Source of the DNA: Halobacteriales archaeon QS_8_69_26
GTDB taxonomy: Archaea; Halobacteriota; Halobacteria; Halobacteriales; SW-7-71-33
Assembly (NCBI GenBank): GCA_003023195.1
Contig: PXRX01000008.1
Location: 37,159-101,158, forward strand
DNA: 64,000 bases
Direction: 5' to 3'
Shown: positions 27,309 to 37,214 of the stretch, in pieces
How the letters are laid out: every line of letters begins with the position of its first letter
Numbering within the stretch: the first letter of the stretch is position 1
Program-made: the position numbers and the translations under genes
Notes under the pieces: generated by a model
Database searches by the model: none
What the model was told of the DNA's origin: nothing
The model's input: the letters and a program-made list of their open reading frames with translations, nothing else

Positions 27309-27527
27309 ATGGATCCCGAGGCCCGTCGCGAGCGCTACCGGAACGCGAGGGTGATGGAGTACGGGTCCGCTGTCCTGAGTCTCCCGGCGGCCTACTACGC
27401 GGTCGTCGGCGAGTGGACGGCGATGTTGACGGCGGTGGCGCTGGCCGGAATCGTGTACGCGACGAGTTACTTCGAGCGCCTGGTCGTCGCCCGCGGGGAC
27501 GACGGCCCGCCACGACGCGAACGGTAG
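27309..27527 (+). CDS. Small membrane protein, 72 residues, unknown
   Basis: MDPEARRERYRNARVMEYGS followed by a hydrophobic region (about 20-55) that can form two short helices and a basic tail GPPRRER. A TATA-like ATACTTATG at 27267-27275 fits a short leader. Convergent with hef, five bases between stops. No family recognised. Confidence 0.6.
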   Translation: MDPEARRERYRNARVMEYGSAVLSLPAAYYAVVGEWTAMLTAVALAGIVYATSYFERLVVARGDDGPPRRER

Positions 27528-27532
27528 GGCGG

Positions 27533-30179
27533 TCACTCGGGTTCGTACTCGCTCCCGACGACCTCGCGGATCCGGTCGGCGGTGACCTCGCCGACGCCGT
27601 CGGCCGCTAGCAGGTCCTCCTGGTGGGCGGTCATCACCGCCTCGACGGTGCCGAACTCGGCCAGCAGGGACCGCGCGGTGACCGGGCCGATGTCCGCGAT
27701 GGCGGCGACGACGTACTCCTGTTGCTCGGCGAGGGTCTTGGACTGCTTCTCGCCGTGGACCGACACCTCGCGGTCGTCGCGTTCCTGCTCGCGACGAGCG
27801 AGGGTCTCCAGCAGACCGGCGGTGTCGTCCTCGTCGGCGGTCCGGAGGACAGAAGCGTCGAAGTCCACCGCCAGCGACGCCATCGCCCCGCGGATCGCGT
27901 TGGGGTGGACGTCGCGTGACTCCCGCAACCCGTCGCCCTCGACGACGACGACGGGCCGGCCGTAGTGGCGGGCCATGTCGCCCACCTGCTCGAACAGCGA
28001 ACGCTCGCCGCCGACCAGCGTCGAGAGGAAGTCCTCGACGGTCTTTCGCTCGACGACCACCCGGTCCGAGCAGACGTAGTCGCCCACCGCCAGCGTCTCC
28101 AGGCGGGTCCGGATCCCCTCCCGGGTCGAGAGGTCCCTGGCGATGGCGGCGTCGAGTTCCCGCTGGTCGATCACCACCTCGACCGGGTCGTCCGGGTCGC
28201 GCCCGGCCCCGGCGGTGGCGGCCAGGCCCCCGGCGTCCTCGGCCGCCCCGTCGCCGCCGGATCCGTCGTCCCGGTCCGACCCGGAAGCGTCCGCCCCGTC
28301 GCCGCCGGATCCGTCGTCCCGGTCCGACCCGGAAGCGTCCGCCCCGTCGCCCGGCCGCGAAGTCGGTCAGGCGGGCGCTCCCGTCGGTTCCCGAAGCGTC
28401 CCCGGCCGCGTCGACGACGTCGGTCGGCGTCCCTGCGGCGTCCGGATCCGTACTCGGCCCGGCGTCCGGATCCGCGGTCCTCTCGGCGTCGGGATCCGCA
28501 CCCGTCCCGGTGTCCGGTGTGTCGCCGTCGCTTCCCGGATCGACCATCGACTCGTCGCCCCCCGGATCGGCCGCCGGCCCGTCGCCCTCGTCCCCGAAGG
28601 CCCCGAGTTCCTGCTGGTCGAGTTCCGCACGGATGTCCTCGACCGCGCCCTTCAGTTCCCGGAGTTCGTCCTCCATCTCCCGCTCGCGGCGACGAGAGAT
28701 CCAGAAGTAGGCCTCGTCGCGGGTGTCCTCGGCCATCAGCACGACGACCCGGCCCTCGGTCTGGCGACCGGTCCGGCCCTTGCGCTGGATCGACCTGATG
28801 GCGGTGGGAACCGGTTCGTAGAAGAGCACGAGGTCCACCTCGGGGACGTCCAGGCCCTCCTCGGCGACGGACGTGGAGACGAGCACCTCGAACTCCCCGT
28901 CGCGGAAGGCGTCGAGCACCTCCGTCTGTTCGGTCTGGGTCATCCCGTCCGAGCCCTGGCGGTCGCCCTGGCCGACGAACCGCCGGACCTCGAAGTGCTC
29001 GCCCAGGAACTCCGTCAGGGCCTCGGCGGTGTCCCGGGACTCCGTGAAGACGATCACACGCTCGCCCTCGCCGATCCCCAGGGTCTCGGCGATCAGTCGC
29101 CGCGCCCGCGAGTACTTCGGGTGGAGGCCGTCGTACTCCTCGGCCAGTCGCATCGCTTCGCGGACCTTCGGTTCGGAGACGAACCGCTGGTCGGCCTTCG
29201 AGGCGCCGGAGGTGCGGGCCGCCTGGCGCTGGCGCTCGAAGTAACGCTCGACGGCCTCCACGCTCTGGGTCTCGACCAGCGTCGCCGCCTGGCGGAGCTT
29301 CATCACCTCGGCGTGCAGCGACATGCCCTCGAACCCCTCGGACTCGCCGGCGTCTATCAGGTCCTGTAGCTCCGCCCGCATCGCGTTGAGCCGTTTCTGC
29401 GAGAGGTCGGCCTGGGTCGTCGAGGCGACGCCGAGTTCCTTCAACTGGGTCAGCCGGTCCTCGATGACCGCGTTGATCCGGTCGCGGATCGCCTCCACTT
29501 CCTCGGGGAGTTCGACCTGTTCCCACTCGACGTCGGTCGCGTGGGTGTACTCGTCGACGTCGGCGTCGTCCTCGGTCATCACCGCCACGTCCTCGATGCC
29601 GAGGTTGTCACACACCTCCAGAATGGCTTCCTCGTCGCCGCCGGGGGAGGCGCTCATCCCGGTCACCAGGGGGTCGGCGGCGTCGGCGTGGTACCGCTCG
29701 GCGATGTAGTTGTAGGCGTAGTCGCCGGTCGCCCGGTGGCACTCGTCGAAGGTGAGGTGGGTGACCGGCCGCAGCGAGATCCGGCTCCCGAGCAGGTCGT
29801 TCTCGACGACCTGTGGGGTCGCAACAACGACCCGGGCGTCCGCCCAGAGGCCGGCCCGGTCGTCCGGCCGGACCTCGCCGGTGAACACGGCCACCTCGTC
29901 GTCGGGGATGGAGAGGGCCTCGCGGTAGAAGTCGGCGTGTTGCTGGACCAGGGGCTTGGTGGGTGCGAGCAGCAGGGCCTTCCCGTCGACCTCGTCCAGC
30001 CGTCGGGCGGTCACCAGCAGGCTCACCGTCGTCTTCCCCAGCCCCGTCGGCAGGCAGACGAGGGTGTGGCCCTCCATCGCCGTCCCCGCCAGCCGGAGCT
30101 GGTAGAGCCGCCGCTCTATCACCCCGTCCTCCAGCATCGGGTGTTCGACGTAGGCCGTCCCGTCGCCGGCTGTCGCCAT
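27533..30179 (-). pseudogene. hef: Hef helicase-nuclease (XPF/MUS81 family), split by a frameshift
   Basis: From ATG 30179 the frame encodes a superfamily-2 helicase: Walker A LPTGLGKTT (43-51), DECH box in TFDECHRATG, SASPGG, and motifs V-VI in STSVAEEGLDVPE and SIQRKGRTGRQ. At about 28352, in an acidic linker made of 48-base repeats (GGDGADASGSDRDDGS), one extra G shifts the frame. The next frame carries the XPF nuclease, IDQRELD and the ERKTVEDF metal site, and a helix-hairpin-helix end (IGPVTARSLLAEFGTVEAV) to 27533. Hef processes stalled forks; in Haloferax it is needed when the Hjc resolvase is absent. As read, the nuclease is not translated unless from an internal start. Sequencing error or slippage must be excluded. 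Leaderless start: TATA-like GTTAAACGC at 30203-30211. Confidence 0.88.
28253..28349. repeat. 48-bp tandem repeats in the hef linker
   Basis: Two nearly identical copies of a 48-base unit, plus partial ends, encode the 16-residue repeat GGDGADASGSDRDDGS. The frameshift that splits hef lies at the edge of this array, which suggests replication slippage. Confidence 0.8.
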
Positions 30180-30296
30180 CGCTCCCCCCTAGCTCGCCCT
30201 GGCGTTTAACCGTTCGCGTGGCGCGGTGAAAGTGAAGCGCTCGCGTCGATCAGAAACGCCGCCGGCCGGGATCGCTCGTCCGAGCGGCTCCGGGAG

Positions 30297-30316
30297 TTAC
30301 GGTAAAGTTACTGTAA
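30297..30316. promoter_or_regulatory. TTACNGTAA double palindrome, locus 1 (upstream of hef)
   Basis: TTACGGTAA (30297-30305), AG, TTACTGTAA (30308-30316). The two 9-base palindromes are 11 bases apart centre to centre. It lies about 118 bases before the hef start and about 90 before its TATA box. The same arrangement occurs near 41754, 50706 and 58715. Confidence 0.55.
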
Positions 30317-30374
30317 AACTCGGAGTGCGGTAGGACCCTCTCCGGCAACCGGTCCGAGGAGCGGTTCCCCGTGG

Positions 30375-30812
30375 TCACCGCTCCTCGCTATCCAGCACCC
30401 GGATCTGGTCGCCCCGCACGGTGACGGGGATGGGGACGGTGGCCTCGTACAGTTCCACCGTCACCTGGTCCTTGCCCTCGTCGATCCGCTGGACCTGGGC
30501 CTTCTCGCCCTTGAACGGGCCGGCGATGAGTTCGACGATGTCGCCCTCGGCGATGCCCTCGACGTCGGGCTTCGGCGACAGGAAGTGTTCGACCTCGGCG
30601 ATGTCGCTCTCGCCGGGGACGACGCTGCGTGCGTGTGGGATCTCGTCGAGGTAGCGCTCGATGATCCCGGGGGTCTCGGCCTCGACCATCACGTAGGAGG
30701 TCAGCGAGTCCGGCGCCAGCGCGGCGTGGATCCGGTCGTCCTCCCGCTCCATGATCATGTCCGCGACCGTCTTCTCCTGGCTGGCGGTCGTCTTGACGGC
30801 GTAGATCGGCAC
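30375..30812 (-). CDS. spt5: Transcription elongation factor Spt5 (NusG-like)
   Basis: 145 residues from GTG 30812: [20 protein letters not shown] opens the NGN domain (1-85), then a KOW domain with [20 protein letters not shown]. Spt5 with Spt4 clamps RNA polymerase and raises processivity. The start codon lies one base after the secE stop, the conserved archaeal secE-spt5 arrangement, so the two are one operon. Confidence 0.96.
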   Translation of the reverse strand: MPIYAVKTTASQEKTVADMIMEREDDRIHAALAPDSLTSYVMVEAETPGIIERYLDEIPHARSVVPGESDIAEVEHFLSPKPDVEGIAEGDIVELIAGPFKGEKAQVQRIDEGKDQVTVELYEATVPIPVTVRGDQIRVLDSEER

Positions 30813-30813
30813 C

Positions 30814-30987
30814 TCAGACCCCTCCGGGGACGAACTCCATGATCCAGAAGATGATGAAGCCCATGAGACCGACCAGCAGGATGCCGGCCCCGGCGATCTT
30901 CGCGACCTGGGAGAACTCCTCCCAGGAGGGGGTACTCGCCATTCTGAGCACCCGTACGTACGAACCCCAGTCGAGCGGAACGTCCAT
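30814..30987 (-). CDS. secE: Preprotein translocase subunit SecE (Sec61 gamma)
   Basis: 57 residues: [20 protein letters not shown], an amphipathic helix with [13 protein letters not shown], then one membrane helix (about 31-52, [19 protein letters not shown]) ending FVPGGV. This is the archaeal SecE/Sec61-gamma form with a single tail helix. It clamps the SecY channel in the membrane. First gene of the secE-spt5 operon; a TATA element (GTTTTATGG read on the plus strand at 31015-31023) 30 bases upstream gives a nearly leaderless mRNA. Confidence 0.93.
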   Translation of the reverse strand: MDVPLDWGSYVRVLRMASTPSWEEFSQVAKIAGAGILLVGLMGFIIFWIMEFVPGGV

Positions 30988-31014
30988 GTTTACCGGACAG
31001 TAGGATCCTTGCGA

Positions 31015-31022
31015 GTTTTATG
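31015..31022 (-). promoter_or_regulatory. secE-spt5 TATA box
   Basis: Minus-strand CCATAAAAC centred near 31019, about 31 bases before the secE ATG. Confidence 0.55.
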
Positions 31023-31130
31023 GGTTGCGAACGGCCGGCCTGCGCCGGTTCCGCCCGACGGTGAGTCGACGATCCGCCGGGATCCGCCCGACGCGGGCCT
31101 CCCGTGGTCCCCGGCAGTGCCGGTCGTCGG

Positions 31131-32393
31131 TCACTCCCGGCGGCGTCGGACCGCGGCGAGGGCGAGCGCCAGGATTGCGGCGGCGACGGCCGGGAGTGCG
31201 GACGGGAGGACCGACCCCGCGCGGGGTTCCTGGCGCGGGACGTCGTCGGTCACGTTGCCCGTCGGGGTGTCGACGGGACTGTCGTCGGTCGTGGTCGCGT
31301 CCCCGCCGTCCTCGCCGGTGACGTCGTCGACCACCGACCCGTCGCTCCCGTCGTCGCCGGTCGCCGGGTCCTCGGCCGCCGGGGCGACGCCGCCGCCGGA
31401 CCCGCAGTTCGTGTCGGTTTCCTGGTCGTCGACGAGGATCGCGGTCCGTAGCTGGCAGGTGTACGACACGGTCGGCACCTCGTAGCTCTCGCCGGTGGGG
31501 CCGCGGAACGAGAGCGCCATGTTCACCTCGACGTCGGTTACCTCGCCGCGCCGGACGTGGCTGGTGAACCACTCGTCGGCCTTCTCGTTGTCCATCGCGA
31601 CCCGGACGACCACCTCCCGGGTCTCGCCGGGCGGGATGACCGCGTCGCGGTCGATGTCCTCCAGGGCGAACTCCCGGCCCTGGGTCTCCAGCATGGTCAC
31701 CCCGTTCATGTCGACGGTGGCGGTGAGGCCGTCGGGGTCGGCGGGGATGGGTGCCGCGTTGGGGTTGTGGACCCGGAAGTGGAAGCGGACGACCGTCGTC
31801 GACTCGTTGACCTCGCCCCAGGTGGCCCAGCCGTCACGGACCTCGTACAGCGGCGTCCCCTGGGGGTGCTCGCCCTCGGTCCCGTTGGCGGCCCCCGAGA
31901 GGGCGTCGATGATCGGCCGTTCGCCCTCCAGCATCGTCTCCTCGTGTTCGATGTCGTGGCTGGCGCCGGGGCCGACGTTCGCCCGGACGGTCCCCTCGGC
32001 CTCGGCCTCGACCGTCTCGTCGGCCTTCACGTACTCGACCCACCACTCGGGGAGGCGGTCGTTCAGCAGGTAGGTCGTCAGGACCTTCGTCTGCCTGCCC
32101 GACCGGATGGCGATCCCTTCCTTGTTCCCCTCGGCCACCGGGACGCCGTTCAGGGCGATGGTGTAGTCGGCCTCGAGGTTCCCGGTCCGGATCCCGAAGG
32201 GGTTGGGGTTGTCGACCCACACCGTCGTCTTCACCTCGGTGCGGTTCTCGGAGACGTTCCCCCAGTCGCCGACGTCCTCGACGCCGGCGCTCGGGGCCCC
32301 GATGATCCCGAGGAACCACAGGAGGGCGACCAGGACGACGACACCGACGAGCAGTGCGACCGCGCCCAGGGCGATCCGCGTGACTCGTCCCAT
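31131..32393 (-). CDS. Surface protein with two LEA2/WHy-like domains and both-end anchors
   Basis: 420 residues from ATG 32393. An N-terminal membrane helix (about 8-30, LGAVALLVGVVVLVALLWFLG) is followed by two LEA14/WHy-like beta domains: first with VWVDNPNPFGIRTGNLEADY (about 57-150), second with FRVHNPNAAPIPADPDG (about 220-330). A Thr/Asp-rich linker and a C-terminal hydrophobic helix followed by RRRRE close the protein, so it is probably exposed outside and held at both ends. The NPNPF and HNPNA motifs are the family hallmark. Function unknown; desiccation or osmotic roles are known for plant relatives. The frame is open upstream over lhr but is antisense noise there. Confidence 0.8.
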   Translation of the reverse strand: MGRVTRIALGAVALLVGVVVLVALLWFLGIIGAPSAGVEDVGDWGNVSENRTEVKTTVWVDNPNPFGIRTGNLEADYTIALNGVPVAEGNKEGIAIRSGRQTKVLTTYLLNDRLPEWWVEYVKADETVEAEAEGTVRANVGPGASHDIEHEETMLEGERPIIDALSGAANGTEGEHPQGTPLYEVRDGWATWGEVNESTTVVRFHFRVHNPNAAPIPADPDGLTATVDMNGVTMLETQGREFALEDIDRDAVIPPGETREVVVRVAMDNEKADEWFTSHVRRGEVTDVEVNMALSFRGPTGESYEVPTVSYTCQLRTAILVDDQETDTNCGSGGGVAPAAEDPATGDDGSDGSVVDDVTGEDGGDATTTDDSPVDTPTGNVTDDVPRQEPRAGSVLPSALPAVAAAILALALAAVRRRRE

Positions 32394-32515
32394 GGTCGAC
32401 GGGTGACGGGGGACGAGCAAATGCTTGGTGGTCCGGCGGGACCCCCGTGGACCGGGCGTCCGTCCCGGTCTCCCGGAACGGATCCTGGCCCCGTCCGGGT
32501 CAGTGCCGACCGGCC

Positions 32516-35425
32516 TCAGTCCCAGAACGCCTTGGTCCGGGCGTACTCGCGCTCCCGGGCGAGGATGTCGCGGTAGAAGTCGTCCTCGTCCTCGCGGAAC
32601 CGGTTGATGATCCGCGCCGCGGTGTCCGGGCCGACGCCCCGGGCGGCCATGGCGACGACGGCCTTCTTGCCGTGGGCCTGGACCAGCGAGGCGTTCCGGT
32701 GGGCCCGGCGGGTCCGCTTCTCCTGGTCGGCGTCCTTCTCGTCGGCCCGGACCGCCCGGAACACCTCCTCGGCGGCCGGGTGGAGGGCGGCGACCCGCGT
32801 CGCGCCACACGTCGGACACTCTGGCTGGTCGGGGACCCGCCGGACCCGGGTGTTCCGCTCCCAGTCCTCGCAGTTGAGACAGAACAGCCGCACCCGGTCG
32901 TCCCGGATGCGCTCCCGGACCGTCTCGACCACGTCGGCGTCGGCCCCTTCGGGCGCGAGCAGTTCCCGGCCCCCCGAGCGCCCGCCCCGGGCGATGGGCG
33001 TCAGGCCGTGGTGGGTCGCGAGTTCCATCCCGTCGTCCAGCGAGGCGAGGACCTCGGCGGCCTCGTCGATCGCGAGGTCCTCGTGGAACACCTCGCGGAC
33101 CGCCTCGTCGTAGGCCGGCGATCCCTCCAGGGCCGTCCGGAGGCGGTCGCCGGAGAGGTCGGCCGACCCCTGCCAGGACTTCAGCGCGCCGAACTTCTCG
33201 GCCACCTGCGAGAGCCGGAAGGTCAGGGCGTCCGACCGCCGGAGGCTCAGTTCGATGATGGAGCGGACGTGCTCCGGGTCGGTCTCCCGGAGCACCTCGA
33301 CCACGTCGCCCGACGAGGTGCCCGCGGGCAGGTCGAGTTCGATCCGGTAGGGGTCGACGTCCATCCCGACCGACGAGCCGGCACGCTGGCCGACCATCGA
33401 GGACAGCACCCGCCCGAGGGTCTCGTTGGCCCGGTGGCCGAGCGCGGCGTTCACGACGGCCGCGCCCCCCTCGCCCTCGACGACGATCCGTCGGTCGGTC
33501 GGCACCGGCGCCCCCGACTCGACGTGTTCGGCCAGTCGCTCGACGGCGGGCACCACCGTCCGGGGGTCGACGGGGTAGCGCCCGGCCAGGTCCCGGGCGA
33601 CCGACTCCGGGTCGCCCCCGGCCGCGAGTTGCGGGGCGGCCACCCGCCGGAGTTCGCCGACCTCCCTGGCCACCGCCCACGGGACCGGGATCTCCTGGCC
33701 GACCCAGGACGGCACCTCGCCGCCGGGGTCCTCGACGGGGCTGACCTGGACGGTGCCGTCGTCGTGGTCCACCTCGACCACCCGCCAGAGTTCGCCCCGC
33801 TGGACGAACGTGGCTCCGGTCTCGGCGAAGTTGACGACGAACCGCTCGTCGAGGGTCCCGACCCGCGCCCCGCCGGCGACGTCCTCGACGTCGTACGTCT
33901 CCTCGTCCGGTATCATCGAGAGGTTCGCGTAGACGTACTGGCGGGTGCCCCCCGACCGTTCGAGGCGGTCCGCACCCTCGTCGAGCCAGAGGATCCGGTT
34001 GCTCGACAGTTCCCGGACGACCTCCTTGAACGCCGCCTCGTCCAGGTCGCGGTAGGGGTAGGCCCCCGCGACGATCCGGTAGGCCCGCATCGCGGACAGT
34101 TCGCCGTGGCCCATCAGCAGGCCGGCCACCTGGTTGGCGACGACGTCCAGCGACCCCTCGTGGATCGCGGCGGGTTCGACCTCGCCCTCGCGGGCCCGGC
34201 GGGCGATGACCATCGCCTCCAGGGTGTCGTCCGGCGACGTGGTCACGACGGTCCCCGCGGAGGTGCGGTCGGCCCGGTGGCCCGCCCGCCCCACCCGCTG
34301 GAGGAGGCGGGTGACCTGCCGGGGGCTCCGGTACTGGACGACGTGGTCGACCCGGCCCACGTCGATCCCCAGTTCCATCGAGGAGGTACACAGCAGGGCG
34401 TCTCTCTCCCCGCGCTTGAACGCCGCCTCGGTCTCGACCCGGGCGTCCCGGGCCAGCGAGCCGTGGTGGACCCCGATGGGCAGGTCCAGCGCCTTGCACC
34501 GCGACCCCAGCGCCTCGGCGGTCTGGCGGGTGTTGACGAAGACCAGGGTCGACTCGTTCTCGGCCACCAGGTCGCGGATCGCACGGACGTGGCTGGCCGT
34601 CTCGGCGTCGCAGGCCAGTTCGGCGGCCAGGCGCTCGTCCTCCTCGCCCGGTTCGGGCCGGACTACCGACAGGTCCAGGTCGCTCCCGGCCTCGGCGCTC
34701 CGGACTGTACAGCCGCGGTCGCCGGTGAGGAACGCGCCCACCTCCTCCGGGCGGCCGACCGTCGCCGAGAGGCCGACCCGCTGGAACGGGCCGGCGAGTT
34801 CCCGGATCCGCTCCATGGCGACGGTCAGTTGCGCCCCGCGCTTGGCGGCCGCGAGTTCGTGAATCTCGTCGATCACGACGTGGTCGACGTCCGCCAGGGC
34901 CTCCCGGAGTCGCTCGCCGGTCAGCATCGCCTGGAGCGTCTCCGGCGTCGTGACCAGTACGTCGGGGGGATCGACCGCCTGCTGGCGTCGCCGGTAGTCG
35001 GTGGTGTCGCCGTGGCGGACGTCGACCTCCAGGCCCAGTTCGTCGCCCCACCACTCCAGGCGGTCGCGCATGTCACGGTTGAGCGCCCGGAGCGGGGTGA
35101 CGTACAGCGCCGCGATCCCGAATGGGGTCCGGAGGTCCGTCTCGTCGGCCTCCTTCCCCGCCCCGGATCCGTCCTCCGTCTCGCCCTCCCCGTCGGGAGC
35201 CGCGTCCCGCACGATGGCGTCCATCACCGGGAGCATCGCCGACTCGGTCTTGCCGCTCCCGGTGGGGGCCACGACCAGGGTGTCCTCGCCCCCGGCGATC
35301 GGCGGGATGGCGAGGCGCTGTGGCTCCGTGGGCCGGTCGAAGCCCCGCTCCGACAGCGCCGAGCGCACCCGCTCTCCGAGGTGCTCGAACGCGGAGCGGG
35401 CCGCCGTGCTCCCGGGATCGGTCAT
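32516..35425 (-). CDS. lhr: Lhr-type large helicase (DEAD/DEAH, SF2)
   Basis: 969 residues. Walker A VAPTGSGKTE (52-61), DEIH box in VVIDEIHELAAAKRG, SAT motif GLSATVGRP, motif VI LLQRVGRAGHR. The Lhr-specific winged helix and beta-sheet part follows (about 420-860), and the end has a zinc ribbon CLNCEDWERN...CPTCGATR and a helix-hairpin-helix-like tail (AARGVGPDTAARIINRF). An acidic insert interrupts the first RecA domain at about 75-100. It is a 3'-5' DNA translocase of repair and replication. It stands between the LEA-like gene and the photolyase-like gene, all on the same strand. Confidence 0.93.
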   Translation of the reverse strand: MTDPGSTAARSAFEHLGERVRSALSERGFDRPTEPQRLAIPPIAGGEDTLVVAPTGSGKTESAMLPVMDAIVRDAAPDGEGETEDGSGAGKEADETDLRTPFGIAALYVTPLRALNRDMRDRLEWWGDELGLEVDVRHGDTTDYRRRQQAVDPPDVLVTTPETLQAMLTGERLREALADVDHVVIDEIHELAAAKRGAQLTVAMERIRELAGPFQRVGLSATVGRPEEVGAFLTGDRGCTVRSAEAGSDLDLSVVRPEPGEEDERLAAELACDAETASHVRAIRDLVAENESTLVFVNTRQTAEALGSRCKALDLPIGVHHGSLARDARVETEAAFKRGERDALLCTSSMELGIDVGRVDHVVQYRSPRQVTRLLQRVGRAGHRADRTSAGTVVTTSPDDTLEAMVIARRAREGEVEPAAIHEGSLDVVANQVAGLLMGHGELSAMRAYRIVAGAYPYRDLDEAAFKEVVRELSSNRILWLDEGADRLERSGGTRQYVYANLSMIPDEETYDVEDVAGGARVGTLDERFVVNFAETGATFVQRGELWRVVEVDHDDGTVQVSPVEDPGGEVPSWVGQEIPVPWAVAREVGELRRVAAPQLAAGGDPESVARDLAGRYPVDPRTVVPAVERLAEHVESGAPVPTDRRIVVEGEGGAAVVNAALGHRANETLGRVLSSMVGQRAGSSVGMDVDPYRIELDLPAGTSSGDVVEVLRETDPEHVRSIIELSLRRSDALTFRLSQVAEKFGALKSWQGSADLSGDRLRTALEGSPAYDEAVREVFHEDLAIDEAAEVLASLDDGMELATHHGLTPIARGGRSGGRELLAPEGADADVVETVRERIRDDRVRLFCLNCEDWERNTRVRRVPDQPECPTCGATRVAALHPAAEEVFRAVRADEKDADQEKRTRRAHRNASLVQAHGKKAVVAMAARGVGPDTAARIINRFREDEDDFYRDILAREREYARTKAFWD

Positions 35426-35536
35426 CGGGATCGATTGGGGCGCGACCCGATTAAGCGCGTCGTTCCTCCCGCACCGGGTTTCGGCCGCAGTTTCGGGTCA
35501 CGGCGAGCCGGTACGCCCGCTCGCGGGGACCCCGGA

Positions 35537-37093
35537 TCACAGCGACCCGTCGGCCTCCCGGTCCCGGAGGTCAGCTACCCGGTCTCGGATCGCCGCCAGT
35601 TCGCTACCCTCGCGCTTGTCGTCGAGGTGGCCGTAGACCAACGCCATGCGGTGGTTGCTCCGGAGGCGGTCCTCGTGGCGGTCGAGGAAGTCCCAGTAGA
35701 GCGCGTTGAACGGGCAGGCGTCCTCGCCGACGGTCTCGTCGGGATCGTACGGACAGCCAGCGCAGTAGTCGGACATCCGGTCGACGTAGTTCGCCGAGGA
35801 GACGTAGGGCTTGGTGGCGAACGATCCCCCCGCGTACGAGCCCATCTCGACCACGTTCGGCGTCGTCACCCAGTGGTAGGCGTCGACGTAGGCCGCGTGG
35901 AACCACTCGTTGAGCTGGGCCGGATCGACACCCCACAGGGTCGCGAAGTTCGACAGGACCATCAGCCGCTGGATGTGGTGGCTGTACCCCCGCTTCCGGA
36001 CGTCGCCCACCGTCTCGGCGAGGCAGGCCATCTCCGTGTCGCCGGTCCAGTATAACTCCGGGAGGTCCCGGGTCGCGTCGAGGCGGTTCGCGTCCGCCAG
36101 GTCGGGCATCTCGTGGCGGTAGACGCCCCGGACGAACTCCCGCCAGCCGAGAACCTGTCGGATCAGGCCCTCGGCGGAGTTCAGCGGCACGTCCGACCGA
36201 TCGTGGTAGGCCGACTCGACGGCCTCGACGACCTCCCGGGGGTGGAGCAACCCGAGGTTGATGGCGGGCGAGAGGAGGGCGTGGGCCATCGCCCACTCCC
36301 CCCGCACCATGGCGTCCTGGTAGGGGCCGAACTCGGGCAGGCGGTCGGCGACGAACGCGTCCAGCCACGCCAGGGCGCCCTCGCGGGTGACCGGCCAGAC
36401 GAACTCCTCCGTGTTCCCCCAGGCGTCGAACGCCTCGTCGACCCACTCCCGGACCGCCGCGGTCGTCTCGCCGTGGTCCGCGTCCGGAACGCGCGGTGCC
36501 GTCCAGTCGTCGGGCGGGACGTCGCGGTTGTCCTCGTCGTAGTTCCACTCGCCGCCGACCGGGTCGCCGTCGTCCATCAGGACGCCGGACTCGCGGCGCA
36601 TCCACCGGTAGAACGCCTCGTGTTCGAACTCGCGGCCGTCGGCCCACTCGTCGAAGGCCGCGCGGGTGCAGAGGAAGCCCTCGTTCTCGACGACGCGCAG
36701 GTCCCCGCCCGCGGCCGCGACGAGTTCGCGCAGGCCGTCCGCGGCCCCGTAACTCGGCGGGCGCATCGTCACCAGCGTCGCCCCCGGGCGCACCTCGAAG
36801 AACTGCTCGACGCCATCGCCGAACGTGTCCGCCCGGACGTAGTGGACGTCGTAGCCCGCCTCCCGCAGACGGTCCCGAAAGCGCCGCATCGCGGCGAAGA
36901 CCAGGGTGAGCTTCGCGGCGTGGTAGGGCATCCGGCGGGCGAAGTCGTGGGCCTCGACCACGAGGACGGTCGATCCCTCCGGGGCGCGGGAGAGGGGACC
37001 GACCCCGGTGTGCAGGTGGGTGCCCAGCACCCAGGGCACCGCGTCGTCCGGGAGGTCGTACTCCGGCGGGTCGCCGACGACCGGACCGGGCAT
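35537..37093 (-). CDS. Cryptochrome/photolyase-related protein with Fe-S cluster
   Basis: 518 residues from ATG 37093. The N-terminal third is a Rossmann-like domain (WVLGTHLHTGVGPLSR, YDVHYVRADTF), the rest an all-helical FAD domain with GLIRQVLGWREFVRGVY, RLMVLSNFATLWGVDP, WVTTPNVVEMGSYAGG and the cysteine set YCAGCPYDP...DACPFNALYWD that holds a 4Fe-4S cluster in the FeS-BCP/PhrB class of bacterial (6-4) photolyases. It probably repairs UV photoproducts with light. The frame is open upstream, but 37093 is the Met that starts the domain; the divergent HAD gene begins 121 bases away. Confidence 0.9.
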   Translation of the reverse strand: MPGPVVGDPPEYDLPDDAVPWVLGTHLHTGVGPLSRAPEGSTVLVVEAHDFARRMPYHAAKLTLVFAAMRRFRDRLREAGYDVHYVRADTFGDGVEQFFEVRPGATLVTMRPPSYGAADGLRELVAAAGGDLRVVENEGFLCTRAAFDEWADGREFEHEAFYRWMRRESGVLMDDGDPVGGEWNYDEDNRDVPPDDWTAPRVPDADHGETTAAVREWVDEAFDAWGNTEEFVWPVTREGALAWLDAFVADRLPEFGPYQDAMVRGEWAMAHALLSPAINLGLLHPREVVEAVESAYHDRSDVPLNSAEGLIRQVLGWREFVRGVYRHEMPDLADANRLDATRDLPELYWTGDTEMACLAETVGDVRKRGYSHHIQRLMVLSNFATLWGVDPAQLNEWFHAAYVDAYHWVTTPNVVEMGSYAGGSFATKPYVSSANYVDRMSDYCAGCPYDPDETVGEDACPFNALYWDFLDRHEDRLRSNHRMALVYGHLDDKREGSELAAIRDRVADLRDREADGSL

Positions 37094-37214
37094 GGTCGGT
37101 GATCGGTCGTCGCCCCCATATGTCCGGCGTAACCGGATCCCTTCGGCCGCCCACCGGATCGGGCGAGGCGACGGGCCCGTCAACCCCTTGTCGCCCCCGC
37201 CCCAAGCCGGGGCC

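Noticed and set aside
31131..35054. Very long open frame (about 1,300 codons) extending the LEA-like gene upstream over lhr
   Set aside because: The extension is antisense-like shadow of lhr in another frame, Arg/Gly/Pro-rich and without homology; the real gene starts at 32393 with a membrane helix.
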